The notes under the pieces were generated by a model. It saw nothing but the letters and a program-made list of their open reading frames with translations. It made no database searches and was not told the DNA's origin. A stretch of DNA of 64,000 nt from Pseudorasbora parva (lineage: Eukaryota; Chordata; Actinopteri; Cypriniformes; Gobionidae): contig NC_090177.1 in NCBI RefSeq assembly GCF_024679245.1, forward strand, positions 24,220,950 to 24,284,949. The letters are read 5' to 3'. Below are positions 23,321-35,039 of this stretch, one piece after another (within the stretch, counting starts at the first letter, position 1; the number at the start of each line of letters is the position of its first letter). The translations under genes and the position numbers were made by a program.

Positions 23321-23358
23321 GCTGCGAGAACAAAATGACGTAATTTTGTTCTCGCAGC
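23321..23358. repeat. Palindrome, unit 2
   Basis: Identical to unit 1, centre GACGTA. Confidence 0.95.
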
Positions 23359-23725
23359 TCTGGTTTGGGAGTTCTCGCAGCTTGTTCTCGACACATCGCC
23401 AGAGCAGAACTTTTTTCTTGCGGGTTTCCGAGAACTATTGTGTGATGGGTCATACATTTAATGTGGGCCTGGTGTGGAGAAACGCAGATGATCGGTATGG
23501 ACTGTTGGCTACTGGCCAGAACAAACATTTTTCTTGTTCTTGCCATCTCGAGAAAACAAATTTCTTTGTTCTTGCAGAGTATGTTCCAAGCTTTAGCAGA
23601 ACTTTTTTCTTGCGGGTGTCCGAGAACTATTGTGTGATTGGTCAAACATTTAAAGTGGGCGTGGTTAAAGGCTGCAACATAGGCCTACTCCACAAGAACA
23701 GATAAAAAAAGTTCTCGCTCCCAGG

Positions 23726-23763
23726 GCTGCGAGAACAAAATTACGTCATTTTGTTCTTGCAGC
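23726..23763. repeat. Palindrome, unit 3, centre inverted
   Basis: Same arms with one C-to-T change (GTTCTTGC) but the centre reads TACGTC, the reverse complement of the centre in units 1 and 2. Confidence 0.95.
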
Positions 23764-24384
23764 CCTGGTTTGGGAGTTCTTGCAGCTTGTTCTCGACACA
23801 TCGCCTGAGCAGAACTTTTTTCTTGCGGGTTTCCGAGAACTATTGTGGGATTGGACATTTAAAGTGGGCGTGGTTAATGCGGATAAATGAGAGATGACCG
23901 GCACCTGCTTTTCTGCTTTTCTCCGCCTTACGAGATAAATGTTTTGTTGACCTCTTTTTTTTGTCTGCGTCCATTGCATATCGCACCATTTTAGTTCCTT
24001 TTCCGGTCAAGAACCTCTTAGGCTGTTTCGCCAATTGACAGTGTAAATGCAAATATTGGATACGGGTCGCTTTTAAAAGATGAGATGATGTAAGCGGGTC
24101 GTCAAAAAATTCGGATATAGTCAACAATTTTGTATCAAGAGCTGCAGTGTAAATGATCTCGGACCCTATAGACAGCAATATAATTAACACTTTAAAAGTC
24201 CAGAAAGGTAGTAAATACATTGTTAAAATTGTCTATGTTACAGTTTACCATTACAGTGGTTAATGAAGTAAACGAGAATACTTTTTGTGCGCAAAACTAG
24301 CAAAAATAACAACTTTAATAATACATTTTTTCGTCTCCTACGCTGTTGTAGTGCATACAGTGCAGCACTTCCGAGTTTACTGTT

Positions 24385-24788
24385 CACCATTGGCTAGGTC
24401 CTATGCCACGTGAACAGCATCAGCCAATAGTAAGCCGGCGTTCTGCCTTAGCGCTTCAAAAGAGCTGCACTGTATTTACTACGTCAACAACATAGACTGG
24501 CAGAGAGAAGAGATTGTTGAATAAAGTCATTATTTTTGTGTGTTTTTGCGCACAAACAGTATTCTCGTCGCTTCATAACATTAAGGTTGAAACATGAACT
24601 ATTTTAACAGTCTTTTCAGGGCCTTGAAAGTGGTAATTAAATAGCTGTCTAAGGAGGGGTCAGAGAGCTCTCAGATTTTTTATCATCAATATATCTTAAT
24701 TTGTATTCCGAAGATTAACGAAGGTCTCACGGGTTTGGAACGACATGAGGGTGAGTAATTAATTGTCATTTTTAGGTGAACTAACCCT
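24385..24788. mobile_element. Right part of an AGGGTTAGTT foldback element
   Basis: Contains the family block GAATAAAGTCATTATT...TCGTCGCTTCATAAC, then CTCACGGGTTTGGAACGAC, and ends GGTGAACTAACCCT followed by TTGA. Pairs by sequence with the fragment at 2235-2600. Confidence 0.65.
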
Positions 24789-25318
24789 TTGAAAGAAGTT
24801 TACTAATAGCACACTTAAATATTTTTTTTTGTATGGGCAACTATTATTTCAAAATAACACTGATCAAAATAAACAATTCCAATAAGAGATATGACCTAGA
24901 AAATACTTATAAATCTGGATGATAATAAATTAAAATAAATTACTCTTGCTAGTATTGAAGTGTAATTTAATTTCAATTTTAAATGCAGAATATTATTTTG
25001 CTCTTTATACTTATACTAAAACTGAAAGTTAAATAGTTGTCTGATTTGTTAAAGATGATCATGGCTGTTTTGCCAACCTGATTATTTGTACCAGATTAAT
25101 ATAATATTCACTCTATAAAACGGTGAACTGATGACAAACGTCAACATCTGTGACCAACGGCAGCGATATCAGGTTCATTTTGAATGAAATGGTGGAAAGC
25201 AAAACACTAGTGATAAATAATGATGAATATATATATTTTATAGAGTGGAGATAATTTTGCATGGTGAACACCTTACCAATTATTTCACAAAATGTCATCA
25301 TACACACATTATACACTG
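24789..25318. other. Nothing recognised
   Basis: AT-rich spacer between two repeats; no frame or terminus. Confidence 0.5.
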
Positions 25319-25590
25319 TAACGTTCAAAAGTTTGGAGTCAGTAAGATTTATTTTTATTTTTTGAAAGAAATTTGATTGGAAAGAAAAAACGATTTTAAT
25401 TTCATATAAATGCTACAGTCAATCCTAAAAAAAAATCATGGTTTCCTCTAAAATGTAAAGCAGCACAAATGTTTTCAACACTTATAATAATAAGAGTTTC
25501 TTGAGCAGCAAAATCAGCATTTTAGAATGATTTCTGAAGGATCACGTGACACTGAAAATAATTCACAATGTTATTGTTTTGCTTCTTTCA
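25319..25590. repeat. GTTCAAAAGTTTGG-type interspersed repeat
   Basis: Starts AACGTTCAAAAGTTTGGAGT with CAGTAAGATTTAT, and includes TTTCTGAAGGATCACGTGAC. This is a very common cyprinid element. Another fragment is at 33999-34215. Confidence 0.6.
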
Positions 25591-25799
25591 AAAACATTTA
25601 ACCCATTCTTCCATTTTGAATGGTAAAAGTACATTATGCATGTCATGGAAATATTATTACATTTAAATCGAAAAGTTTGTGGTTTTGGGCCAACAGCTTG
25701 TCTTGCTCATGAATTGGAAAATAAAATCTATATCTATAAGCAGCACATTTCAATATCATATAGAGCCTCTAAAATAACTTAAACAGCACCATTTTTAGA

Positions 25800-26300
25800 G
25801 CGGCAGTATTAACCACTGTGTGGCTCCACATAACGGCGTGTTTTTATTATGCTTTCAACATGTCTTAGATGCAATATGCATGACATGTACGCCTGTAGAG
25901 GTTTTCAAGTTTCTTCTCACTGTCCTCAGACCAGCCCCACATGCCTTGTATCACTCGCACCTCACGTCAAATCAACGCCTTCAGCTAGCTGCCCTCGGCC
26001 TCCATTACAACACCCACAGGAAAGAGTCTCCTCCCGCACCGAGGAGACAACTGATCCCGCGGCAGCACGCAGCTGTAGGAAATGTTGCCTTTCGATGTAA
26101 TAAAGACACTGGGATTATAGCAATGACTCACAGCTTCACTGCTCACAGTGTCCCTCCTTCTTCCCGCCATCATGGGAGAGACTGATGTCTTTATGAGGTG
26201 ATGGTGATGAAATGTTGCATAGGGCGATTCTCTCGAATGGGGAAACAAGAGGAGCCATTGAGGAGGAATCTGAGGAGGGCTGGATAAGCCCATGATTAGA
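25800..26300. other. Non-repetitive island, possible conserved noncoding element
   Basis: About 500 bases with higher GC than their surroundings and no repeat signature. Overlapping frames on both strands, up to 121 codons, lack domains and splice context, so coding is doubtful. A regulatory element is possible but unproven. Confidence 0.3.
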
Positions 26301-27239
26301 TTTAAAGGCTATTTAGTTGGTAGTGGGAGAGGGAAATTCACCGCTTCACTATGCATCAAGTGGGACACACTGTCATACCATAGAGATGAACCTCATTGTG
26401 AAGATTTGAGATACTTCTTTCAGGAAATTAGTCGAATTTACAGAATATAGTTAGTTCCTTCATCTGGTACAGTAGCTTGCTCTGGTTTTGCCATGCGTAA
26501 TGTCACTTACAGAAGACCCTGACCTCCGTTAACATATGGACACCATCGATTTGCCATCGCTTCCTCTGAAAACCTCAAAATCCCCTTACACACGGGAGAT
26601 TTACACCCAAAACATCATGGTATAATGTTTCTCCCTTCCCCTCTCTCTCTCTCTTTCTTGTTCGTACTCTTTCCCTGACTTTTATACTCTGCCAACATGT
26701 TTGCATTTGGGCTGTTGGTCATGGTGCTGTGGATTCACATAGCAATGGAAATGGAGAACAGAGGTTTTGCTGTTAATACTTGGCTTGGTTTACATGTTTG
26801 TAACACCTCATTAGTCAGCACTGAGAGGCCTTGCTCACATACAGTAGTTTATTCTGTATGTTAAAAGAGAGAACATCATTAACACATAAGATCATTCACG
26901 CATATATGGATAATTTGTCTAAAATCAACTCTGCCATCTATATCTTGTCCATACACTTTCAGCGTATTTAAATCTTCTGCACTGTTATAAAAATAGCCTG
27001 TTAAATTTATGGTTTTAAAAAAACAGCTTTTATGCTTGCCAAAAATGCAATGTTTAAAATCTTAAATCAAAATGTATCAAAAGTTGCCTGTTCATAAACT
27101 TGTGTACATGCATTGGAATGCAAAGACAAAACATGGTAACACACATAATGCAATAAACATTAACTAAATAACATAAAATGTAACATGGTTGTAATACTAA
27201 TGTCCTGATAACACGGAATGAGAAGAAACATTTATTTAT
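26301..27239. other. Nothing recognised
   Basis: Includes a CT run near 26641. No gene or transposon end was seen. Confidence 0.5.
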
Positions 27240-28378
27240 AGGCCTATAGGCTATTCTTAATCCGTGGGGTTTAATATGAAGTTGGCTCACCTTGTGCAGC
27301 AGCTTCAACTCTTCCGAGAAGGCTTTCCACAAGGTTTAGGAGTGTGTTTATGGGAATTTTTGACGATACTTCTAAAAGCACATTTGTGAGGTCAGGCACT
27401 ACTGATGTTGGATTCATCCCAAAGGTGTTCTATCAGATTGAGGTCAGTCAGTCAAATTCCTTCACACCAAACTCACTCATTAATGTCTTAAGTAGCTTGC
27501 TTTGTCCACTGGTGTGCAGTCATTTTGGAACAGAAAGGGGCCATCCCCAAACAGTTCCCACAAAATTGAGACCATGAAATTGTCCAAAATGTCTTGGTAT
27601 GCTGAAGCATTATGAGTTCTTTTCAGTGGATCTAAGGGGCAGAGCCCAAATCCTGAAAAACAACCCCACACCATAATCCCCACCTCCACCAAACTTTACA
27701 AGTGGCACAATGTAGTCAGGCAAATACCATTCTCCAGCCAACCACCAAACCCAGACTCATCCGTCGGATTGCCAGACAGAGAAGCGTGATTTGTCAGTCT
27801 AGAGAACACGTCTTCACTGCTCTAGAGTCCAGTAGCGGCATGCTTTACACCATTGCATCTGACGCTTTGCACTTGGTGGTGTGAGGCTTGGATGCAGCTG
27901 CTCATGGAAACCCATTACATGAAGTTCTATACGCACTGTTCTTGAGCTAATCTCTGAAGGTCACAAAAAGTTTTGAGGTCTGTAGCTATTGACTCTGCAG
28001 AAAGTTGTCGACTTCTGCGCACTGTGTGTCTCAGCATGTGCTGACCCCGCTCTGTGATTTTACGTGGCCTACCATTTCGTAACTGAGTTGCTGTTGTTCT
28101 CAATTGCTTCCACTTTTGTTATAATACCACTAATAGATGGACGGTGGAATATTTAGTAGAAAGGAAATTTCACAAATGGACTTATTGCACAGGTGGCAAC
28201 CTATCACGGTACCATACTTGAATTCACTGAGCTCCTGAGAGTGACCCATTCTTTTACAAATGTTTGTAGGAACGTCTGCATGCCTAACTTGATTTTATAC
28301 ACCTGTGGCCATGGAAGTGATTGAAACATCTAAAATCAATGATTTGGAAGGGTGTCCCAATACTTTTGGCATTATAGC
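27240..28378 (-). mobile_element. Tc1-like transposon, decayed
   Basis: The right end on the plus strand, GGGTGTCCCAATACTTTTGG followed by CATTATAG, is a typical fish Tc1 terminal repeat. The matching left repeat is missing or mutated, so the left boundary is approximate. The interior is a minus-strand transposase pseudogene. Confidence 0.85.
27258..28260 (-). pseudogene. Tc1-like transposase pseudogene
   Basis: Read on the minus strand in pieces across several frames, the region shows Tc1 transposase landmarks in order. An N-terminal helix-turn-helix region begins MGHSQELSEFK near 28250, followed by the TERGQHMLRHTVRRSRQLSA block (28050-27995). The catalytic-core phrase [11 protein letters not shown] lies near 27680-27650. 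Then come [11 protein letters not shown] and [11 protein letters not shown]. The DDE-core copy is broken by frameshifts and stops (the longest intact piece is 27480-27692), so no active enzyme is made. Tc1 transposase would normally be about 340 residues and cut DNA at TA sites. Confidence 0.9.
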
Positions 28379-29990
28379 ATATATCACATATACAAATATT
28401 GACCAATAAATATGGGGTTTTCAATTGCAGATTTTTACACTTAGTCCCTCTGAATATTTACCATTTAATTACTTACTTTAAAATATTTTCCAAAAACATT
28501 ATTAATTTATTTTAATCTTTTTTTTTTGAACGAGGGAAACATTACTGCGTGAACCTTAAATATTCAAACAAATCATAATCATGATTGTCAAGACTACAAA
28601 ACAGTGCACTAAACAGTAATATTATTCAGTGTTCTTTATGAATAAACCAAATATTACACCACTATTAATGTATAATATTAATGCATTATTAATATATTAT
28701 TTTAATACAATTAACAATAAAAATGTATTCATAATACATAATGGTTAACATTTCTGGTTAAACATGGTACTGTCAATTCTATGGTTAAGGGCTAGATATT
28801 GTAAATACACAAAGTTGCTTTGGATAAAAGTATCTTGCCAAATGAATAAAAAGAACACAATGTCTAATTAAGACACAAGAAATCAAGAGATCAGGCAAAG
28901 CCATAGCCAACAAAAAAAAACTCCTTTCACATATGAACTGGAAACAAATGTGCACACAGAGAAACAGATTTTTCCATAAGGGAGAGGAGAACAGTTCAAG
29001 AACAGGCAAGATGTTTCTTTATCCACGTCCCTCTTTTGCTGCTGTTCGATCCTGCATGTCATTAGACAAGTCAACTGTGTCAAATGTGTTCCTTCAGTGA
29101 GTCACTAACCATCACAGTGAGCTGAGAGCAGTGCTCTCCGGCTGCCCAGTGAGTTGCATCATAAAAAATGAATGTCAGTGGGATGATCCAGAAAATGCTA
29201 TTTACAATTTGCAGATTGTCTATGCAACCTACACATGTAACTGTAACTCTTAAATGCTATCCAAATTCACAAAAGTAAATGGACAGACTTTGCTAATCTT
29301 TTCTAGTGTTAGTCATGGAATGTAAAGAAATAGCTACTGTCTATGTTTGAAAATATCCCATTGTTTTTGTTCTAACCACATTTGGAAAGGCCTCCTTAAA
29401 AGAACTCTGAAGATGATTCACGCTGATTAAGTTTGTTTTAATTTTAAACGGCTGTTTGTCCCTCTTAAAAGGGTGAAAATTGATGTTTCAGCCAATTGAC
29501 CAATATAAAGACATCCAGTCACTGTCCACGCGTCACAGCTGGAGAGGCTGGCTGAACTTTTCTAATGCAGGTCAGTGGAGCTGGGAGTCCATCCGTAGGC
29601 CTCTCTCACTCAACGCTCAAAGCAAACCATGTCGGTAGCCAGCTATGTGTGCATTGTAGGATGCGGTGGAAGGACAGCGGAATTCAGCTGTGCATGGCGC
29701 CTCCGCTTTCAAAGGATTTGCTCCCCCAGTTGCTCGCTGATGTCTGCGGTGGGCTACTGTCAGGGATTTAACCATTACATAGCTGTGCTGTGTCTATAAA
29801 TGTGACTGTGGGCAGATTAAAGAGTAGTGGTAAGAACTGAGAACTCTCAGAATGCTCTTGCGGTTCTTTGATGTCATACACCGATTGGTCTGCGCAGCGC
29901 CACTTCAAGTCGAACACACCTACCGTGATCAGTGTAGTTCAATAAACATGCAAATGACCTTTACGAGCCTGTTCTTTTTAGTGAATTAAT
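28379..29990. other. No gene or clear repeat
   Basis: About 1.6 kb. 28380-28800 is AT-rich. 29560-29770 is richer in GC with a 68-codon frame of no recognisable domain. Confidence 0.5.
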
Positions 29991-29991
29991 A

Positions 29992-30870
29992 ACACTGCGT
30001 CCGAAATCGCATATGTACTTACTACGTAAGTAGCTACTTCGCGATCACTAAAAAGTATGTTCTATATAGTATGAATGTGTACCACATGCTGTCAGCATCA
30101 TGTGACTTATCAGCGTCAGTTATGCTGCTTCATAGCCATTCACAAATCCTTTTCCGTGGCCTCATGGGATAGTAAAGGCTGCATCCGAAACCTGGAAAAT
30201 GCTGCCTTCCGAGGACACATTTCAAGGCAGGAAGGCATCAAGCCACATCCCAATCTGATGTTAGCTTTACTTGCTGTCTCCTGAGATACCTTCATCTGAT
30301 CGATTTTTAAAGGCAGCATACATGTATCCGTCTTTGCCTTTGATATCCCACAATCCTGAGCTTTCCATTCAGTGACAGTTGAGCTGGGGGAAAAAGATGG
30401 CGTCAGAAAGTTGCGTTTGCTGGTCAGTTTGTGTGTAAATGTATGTTTTTTACCGATATTTTTCACTTCTGATGTCATTTCTAGCGAGAAATTACTAATG
30501 TAGTAACTAAATATGGGTTTAGTTCTCACCAAAGCTCGCTCTATTTTGCTGTAGATCATTAAACTGTTGCACTGTCTTAGAAGTGTCCAAAATCAGTTTT
30601 GTGAGGTGTCTTCATGCACAAAACACTGACTTACAACAAGCCATTGCCTGATAAGCAGCGAGGCAACGAGTCAGCTGCCTAGGTTTTCGGACGCAGCCAA
30701 AGTGTCTATCGAATGTGCACTCGGAATCTCGCCGGAAGAAGTGGGTCATCTGCATATGACCCATTTCCGCTTTTTTTTCTTTATTTTTTTTGCTCTTTTA
30801 TGAGTACCGTGAATTCGGACATACTACTCTTGTCTGATGTTTTTTTGCCTTATATAAAGTAGCGAAGTAT
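29992..30870. mobile_element. Outer TIR-type element (CTGCGTCCGAAATCGC family) split by a nested insertion
   Basis: The left end CTGCGTCCGAAATCGCATA leads into CTACTTCGCGATCAC. After the nested element the expected interior resumes (GTGCACTCGGAATCTCGCCGG) and runs to ATTCGGACATACTACTC. The right limit is approximate. Confidence 0.5.
30177..30698. mobile_element. Nested TIR element (GGCTGCRTCCGAAA family), copy 1, uninterrupted
   Basis: 522 bp with inverted ends GGCTGCATCCGAAACCT and AGGTTTTCGGACGCAGCC. The same family is at 41084-42733 and as an end fragment at 43330-43373. It carries an intact TTAA at 30307-30310, exactly where copy 2 is split by another transposon. Confidence 0.8.
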
Positions 30871-32172
30871 CTTGCAACCAGTGTTTCCTGAATGAATGAT
30901 TCATTCTTTTTGACTCAATAGTTGCATGTAGCCGTTCATATGAAAATGTGTAAAGATACATATAGGCATTTTATCTCTGGGATTTTATAAATTAAATAAA
31001 TGTTATCACATTTTATTTGTTTACTTTTGTCGTTAAATATTAAATTTCTATTATTGGATTAGATTTATGCTGCTTCTAAAACCATGTAAACACAGATTTG
31101 TTGAAAATCTAGCATATTTCTTGTTGGAATTCTATCCCTAAACAAGTGCGATACAATATAAAGTCAACAGAGGGCACCCTTATCAATTATAGGGGACTCC
31201 AAGGATACATGCTATGCAGTGGATATGACCCAAATATGATCTGCTAGGACTGAAGAGTTCACCCTGCACTAAATAAAATAAAATAAAAAATGCTTCCTGT
31301 AGTTCAAGACAGAATCTACATTCTGTTCACATTATTTTGAAGCTATAAAATATCTGGTTTATACCTCAACATTCACCGCTCACCTCAAACCGTCTGCTGA
31401 ACACTGACTCTTTTGACTTTCCCAAATTGACGTGTGTGGTACACATTTTCCAGACATAAAATATGTTACAGGCTGATCACAGGGAATCTACAATGCTATA
31501 GGATAACTGATAGGAACAGCTGCACTTCAAGCAGGTGTTTGGTCAAATCACACAGTGAAATTTCGTTGATATTTTGCTATGAGAATATCCTCACACCAAA
31601 CCGAGCCTTCTGTGTTGAAGTGACATAGAGAAGCCCTGCGCAAACACCCAGCGCAGCCTTGCAGGTGTGACGTCATGAGCGGAGGGCTATCGACAAGCTG
31701 CTTGTCTATCTTTATTAGCCAAATCCAATGCAGAAAAATGGATCCCTCTGCTTATCAGCGGGGTGCTTACTGTGGCTGCTCATGAGCCAGAGGTCAGAGA
31801 CATGACACCAAAATTATGGGCACTGTAGACTTATTATATTGATGGAGAAGATGAAGGAGGGCGAGATGGGAGGGTTCGGGTGAGGAGGGTGGGGGGTTAA
31901 GAGGATACTGAAGATTAGGAAGGGAATTGCCGCAGTACACAGGCTGCTTTTGTGAGCCCAGTGTCCGAGGGGAAAATATCTCCTGAGGCAAGAGCATACT
32001 GCCACAAAGCACTAGTCCTATTATAGATACAACAACTTGTTTTCAGACTCCTCAATGTGAGACGCCACGTTTTGAGTGCTAGTTTGGAGAGACGGCCATG
32101 TGAGCAAGGTCATGTAAAATAATTGCGGGACACAAATAGATGCTGGATATGGTGTTTACAGACAAAAACAGT

Positions 32173-32174
<2 letters not shown>
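30871..32174. other. Mostly non-repetitive; no gene
   Basis: No gene was found. The stretch 31630-32000 is richer in GC and without repeat features and may be conserved noncoding sequence, but nothing in the sequence proves it. Confidence 0.45.

Positions 32175-32204
<30 letters not shown>
32175..32204. repeat. (CA)n microsatellite, first of three
   Basis: About 15 CA units. Confidence 0.95.
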
Positions 32205-32205
<1 letters not shown>

Positions 32206-32480
32206 TTTGGTCTATGTGGTTTACAGGGACTCTCCATAGGCGTAATGGTTTTTATACTGTACAAACCGTATTTTCTATCCCCTTACACTGCCCCTACCCC
32301 TAAACCTACCCATCACAGGAAACATTCTGCATTTTTACTTTCTCAAAAAAACATAATTTAGTATGTTTTTAAGGCCATTTGAATTATGAGGACATTTGAT
32401 ATGTCCTCATAAACCACATTTATAGTGTAATACCAGTGTAATACCCATGTAGTTATACAAATGTGTGTCCTCATAAACCA
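32205..32480. repeat. Repeat unit between CA arrays, copy 1
   Basis: GGGACTCTCCATAGGCGTAA, TTTTTATACTGTACAAACCG and CCTAAACCTACCCATCACAG occur here and again in copy 2 (32540-32814). The family is common in cyprinids and usually lies next to CA arrays. Confidence 0.85.
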
Positions 32481-32490
32481 CATAAACCGG

Positions 32491-32491
<1 letters not shown>

Positions 32492-32537
<46 letters not shown>
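32492..32537. repeat. (CA)n microsatellite, second
   Basis: About 23 CA units. Confidence 0.95.
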
Positions 32538-32539
<2 letters not shown>

Positions 32540-32540
<1 letters not shown>

Positions 32541-32811
32541 TGGTTCACTATCTTTGTGGGGACTCTCCATAGACGTAATGGTTTTTATACTGTACAAACC
32601 GTACATTATATCCTCCTACACTGCCCCTGCCCCTTAACCTACCCATCACAGGAAACATTCTGCATTTTCACTTTCTCAAAAAACTCATCCTGTATGATTT
32701 ATAAGCCTTTTGAAAAGTGGGGACCGCTGACTGGTTCCCACAATGTAGGTAATCTCAGGTTTTACTATCCTTATGGGGACATTTGGTCCCCACAATGTAA
32801 TATAAACAAGG

Positions 32812-32814
<3 letters not shown>
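32540..32814. repeat. Repeat unit between CA arrays, copy 2
   Basis: Direct repeat of copy 1, with GGGGACTCTCCATAGACGTA and CAGGAAACATTCTGCATTTT. The right half differs and contains TGGGGACATTTGGTCCCCAC. Confidence 0.85.
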
Positions 32815-32886
<72 letters not shown>

Positions 32887-32890
32887 CACA
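32815..32890. repeat. (CA)n microsatellite, third
   Basis: About 38 CA units with one CG interruption near the end. Confidence 0.97.
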
Positions 32891-33998
32891 GACTAGCTAA
32901 AAGGGAAGATTGGCATTGCATGTCAGTGGTTCACTCATTTCTGTTACTAGACACTTTATTTTGTAATTTAAATGGTAAAAGAATCAAACGGCTACAGTTA
33001 ATTTGGATAACAGTAAGATCGCTTACAATGGGGTTAAAACTGTATCTTACCTTTCATTTAAAAATACTTTTAAGTACTGTTTTTGTAAGTAAAAGTAACA
33101 AATCATCTTATAATTTACAGTAAAAATGTTTCTACTTCCGACTGAACCTTTTGAGTTTATTTTGTTGTTAAATAAGGTTAATTGCATTATTTTAGTGATA
33201 ATGTTTTATCATTATGGTGTTTTGTATTTGTGTGCATGACACTGTGTGTACCTTCTATTTATCTCACCTTGTGGAAAAGCTACTCATGATCAACTATATA
33301 AATAATATATATAAAATATATATAAAAATTCTAAGATTTTCTTTACAGTGTCCAGTCTCCAGTAAACATTTAACACAGAAAAGCTGAGGTGGAGATCGAA
33401 GAAGATAAATGTTTTAAAGACGAGTTTGGAGAGCGGAAAATTTTGTGAGGTGTAAAGTCTGTCTAGAAGTACAACAAAACTTTTCAACCAGCCAACCCAG
33501 AACAGATTGACAAATATAGTGTAAAAACCCAATTTGTACGAACAAAGCCCCGAAAGAACTGGCAGCATCTAAAGCATATCTGGAGTACTTACAACTTTTC
33601 CTTTGATGGTGTTGTAACCTTAAGCGTCAATATGAAACAGAATAAACAGAGCAAGTTTCCTCATACGTGATACAACAAAATGTTTTAAGACTACATGGTG
33701 TGAGATGTGTGAGACCTTTTGGTTAGTGTATAACAGCAGAGCGATTGGTGATATGTCACCACCTCATTATTACTATAAGAACTGCATCTGAAATATTAGA
33801 TGAAAATGAGTTGTGGCTCTGGTGAATTTGTCTACTTTATTTCAGGTGTGGTTTGTATGCAGTTGTTTTTTGTTAAAAACTGGACAAGATTACAGATGAC
33901 AATTAGTGCAATTATCATTACCATGGGTGACACAACAGTTAGACTATACCAGCCCAAAATTTGGAATAATATTTTTTTTGTGTGGAATAATTATGTTT
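32891..33998. other. Nothing recognised
   Basis: AT-rich, including an ATATAT run near 33295-33330. The 92-codon minus frame over it has no domain. Confidence 0.5.
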
Positions 33999-34215
33999 TT
34001 TAGAGAAGTCTCTTATGTTTTCCAATGCTCTGTTTAATCATTCACCATGAATAAATATAATTATACTGTAAATTTAAAATATTTTTTTATTTAAATATAT
34101 TTTAAAATGTAATTCATTCCTGTGATGGCAAAGCTACATTTCAGCATCATTCCCCCAGTCTTCAGTGTAACATGATCCTTCAGAAATCATTCAGATATAT
34201 TCTAATGCTTCTCAT
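33999..34215. repeat. Fragment of the GTTCAAAAGTTTGG-type repeat
   Basis: GAAGTCTCTTATGTTTTCC, CCTGTGATGGCAAAGCTACA and AACATGATCCTTCAGAAATC are the mid-section of the same family as 25319-25590. Confidence 0.6.
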
Positions 34216-35035
34216 AGAAAAAATAAATAAAAAAAATGTGCACACATGAAAGCAATCTTCTGCATTGTCATTTTTAAGTGTTCTATGCATTACACATTTT
34301 AAAAAAGTGACTTGTGTGATGGAGTCAATGGGTTACAAAGGGTTACATTACTGAAAAATTCATCTTATGAAAATAAACAAAAGCTCCATGGCTCTTTAAG
34401 TCAGTATTCATAGAAAGCAATGCGTTTTCTCTTTAGCTCCAGTGAGAGTATCATCCCTCCTATTTGACTGCAGTAAAATCCCTCTCTCCCTGTTAAGGAC
34501 CGAAGAGAAGTTTGCAGTCTCAGGAAGCTGCTTTGTAATGCCCCACTTATTAAAAAGCAATGCTGGGGTCCCTGAGGTGGCTCGGTATGGTCTATTCACA
34601 CAGGCACAGAAAGGGAGATGTTTGGTTTACGTGGTTCATATTAGCATGGGCGGAGATCTAAGCTCCATAACGAAGCCTCCGAGTCTCTCTCAAACAGGGG
34701 GCCCCTTCTCAGTGCTCACATCACAGTGAGGCCCTATCAGACATCACATCTCCTCTGACATATATGATATAGATCTGTGAACTCTTTTTGTAAATGCAGG
34801 CTTATGTTTAAGGCAAATCCCACTCTTTACTTTAATTTCTCAATTTCCTGAATAAGCCACTTGCTTTTTGATGGGAACTAGTATGATGACCATTAAGGTG
34901 TGGCTATAAAAACATATCATTAGCAAGATTAATGCAGTTGGCCTCATTTTGTATCTTAATTTTGAACAGTATTATATCTAATGCTTTATCATTAAAAATC
35001 AAACACATTTAAAGTACATCTTGAGTGTACAAATC
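34216..35035. other. No gene; possible conserved island at 34430-34740
   Basis: Non-repetitive in appearance. 34430-34740 has balanced composition and a 95-codon frame with no domain. It may be conserved noncoding sequence. Confidence 0.35.
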
Positions 35036-35039
35036 TTAA

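Larger units (their letters stand above)
23143..23880. repeat. Palindromic GTTCTCG/CGAGAAC repeat cluster
   Basis: A unit containing CCGCAAGAACAGA, GGTTCTCGCTCCCAGG, a 38-bp palindrome and TTCTCGCAGCTTGTTCTCG occurs three times (near 23143, 23276 and 23690). A second block, AGCAGAACTTTTTTCTTGCG plus CCGAGAACTATTGTG, also occurs three times (near 23403, 23597, 23810). Units 1 and 2 are tandem with a 133-bp period. Overlapping frames on both strands, up to 180 codons, arise from this symmetry and are not genes. Confidence 0.9.

Noticed and set aside
23103..23645. 180-codon open frame on the minus strand, the longest in the window
   Set aside because: It runs through the palindromic GTTCTCG repeats. 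The same peptide blocks repeat within it and appear on the opposite strand, as expected from inverted DNA repeats lacking stops.
25820..26293. Overlapping frames of 121, 83 and 102 codons
   Set aside because: Frames on both strands overlap fully, have no domain or splice signals, and lie in a moderately GC-rich island where long frames occur by chance.
32463..32900. 145-codon frame rich in HTHTHT
   Set aside because: Translation of CA microsatellites and the repeat units between them.
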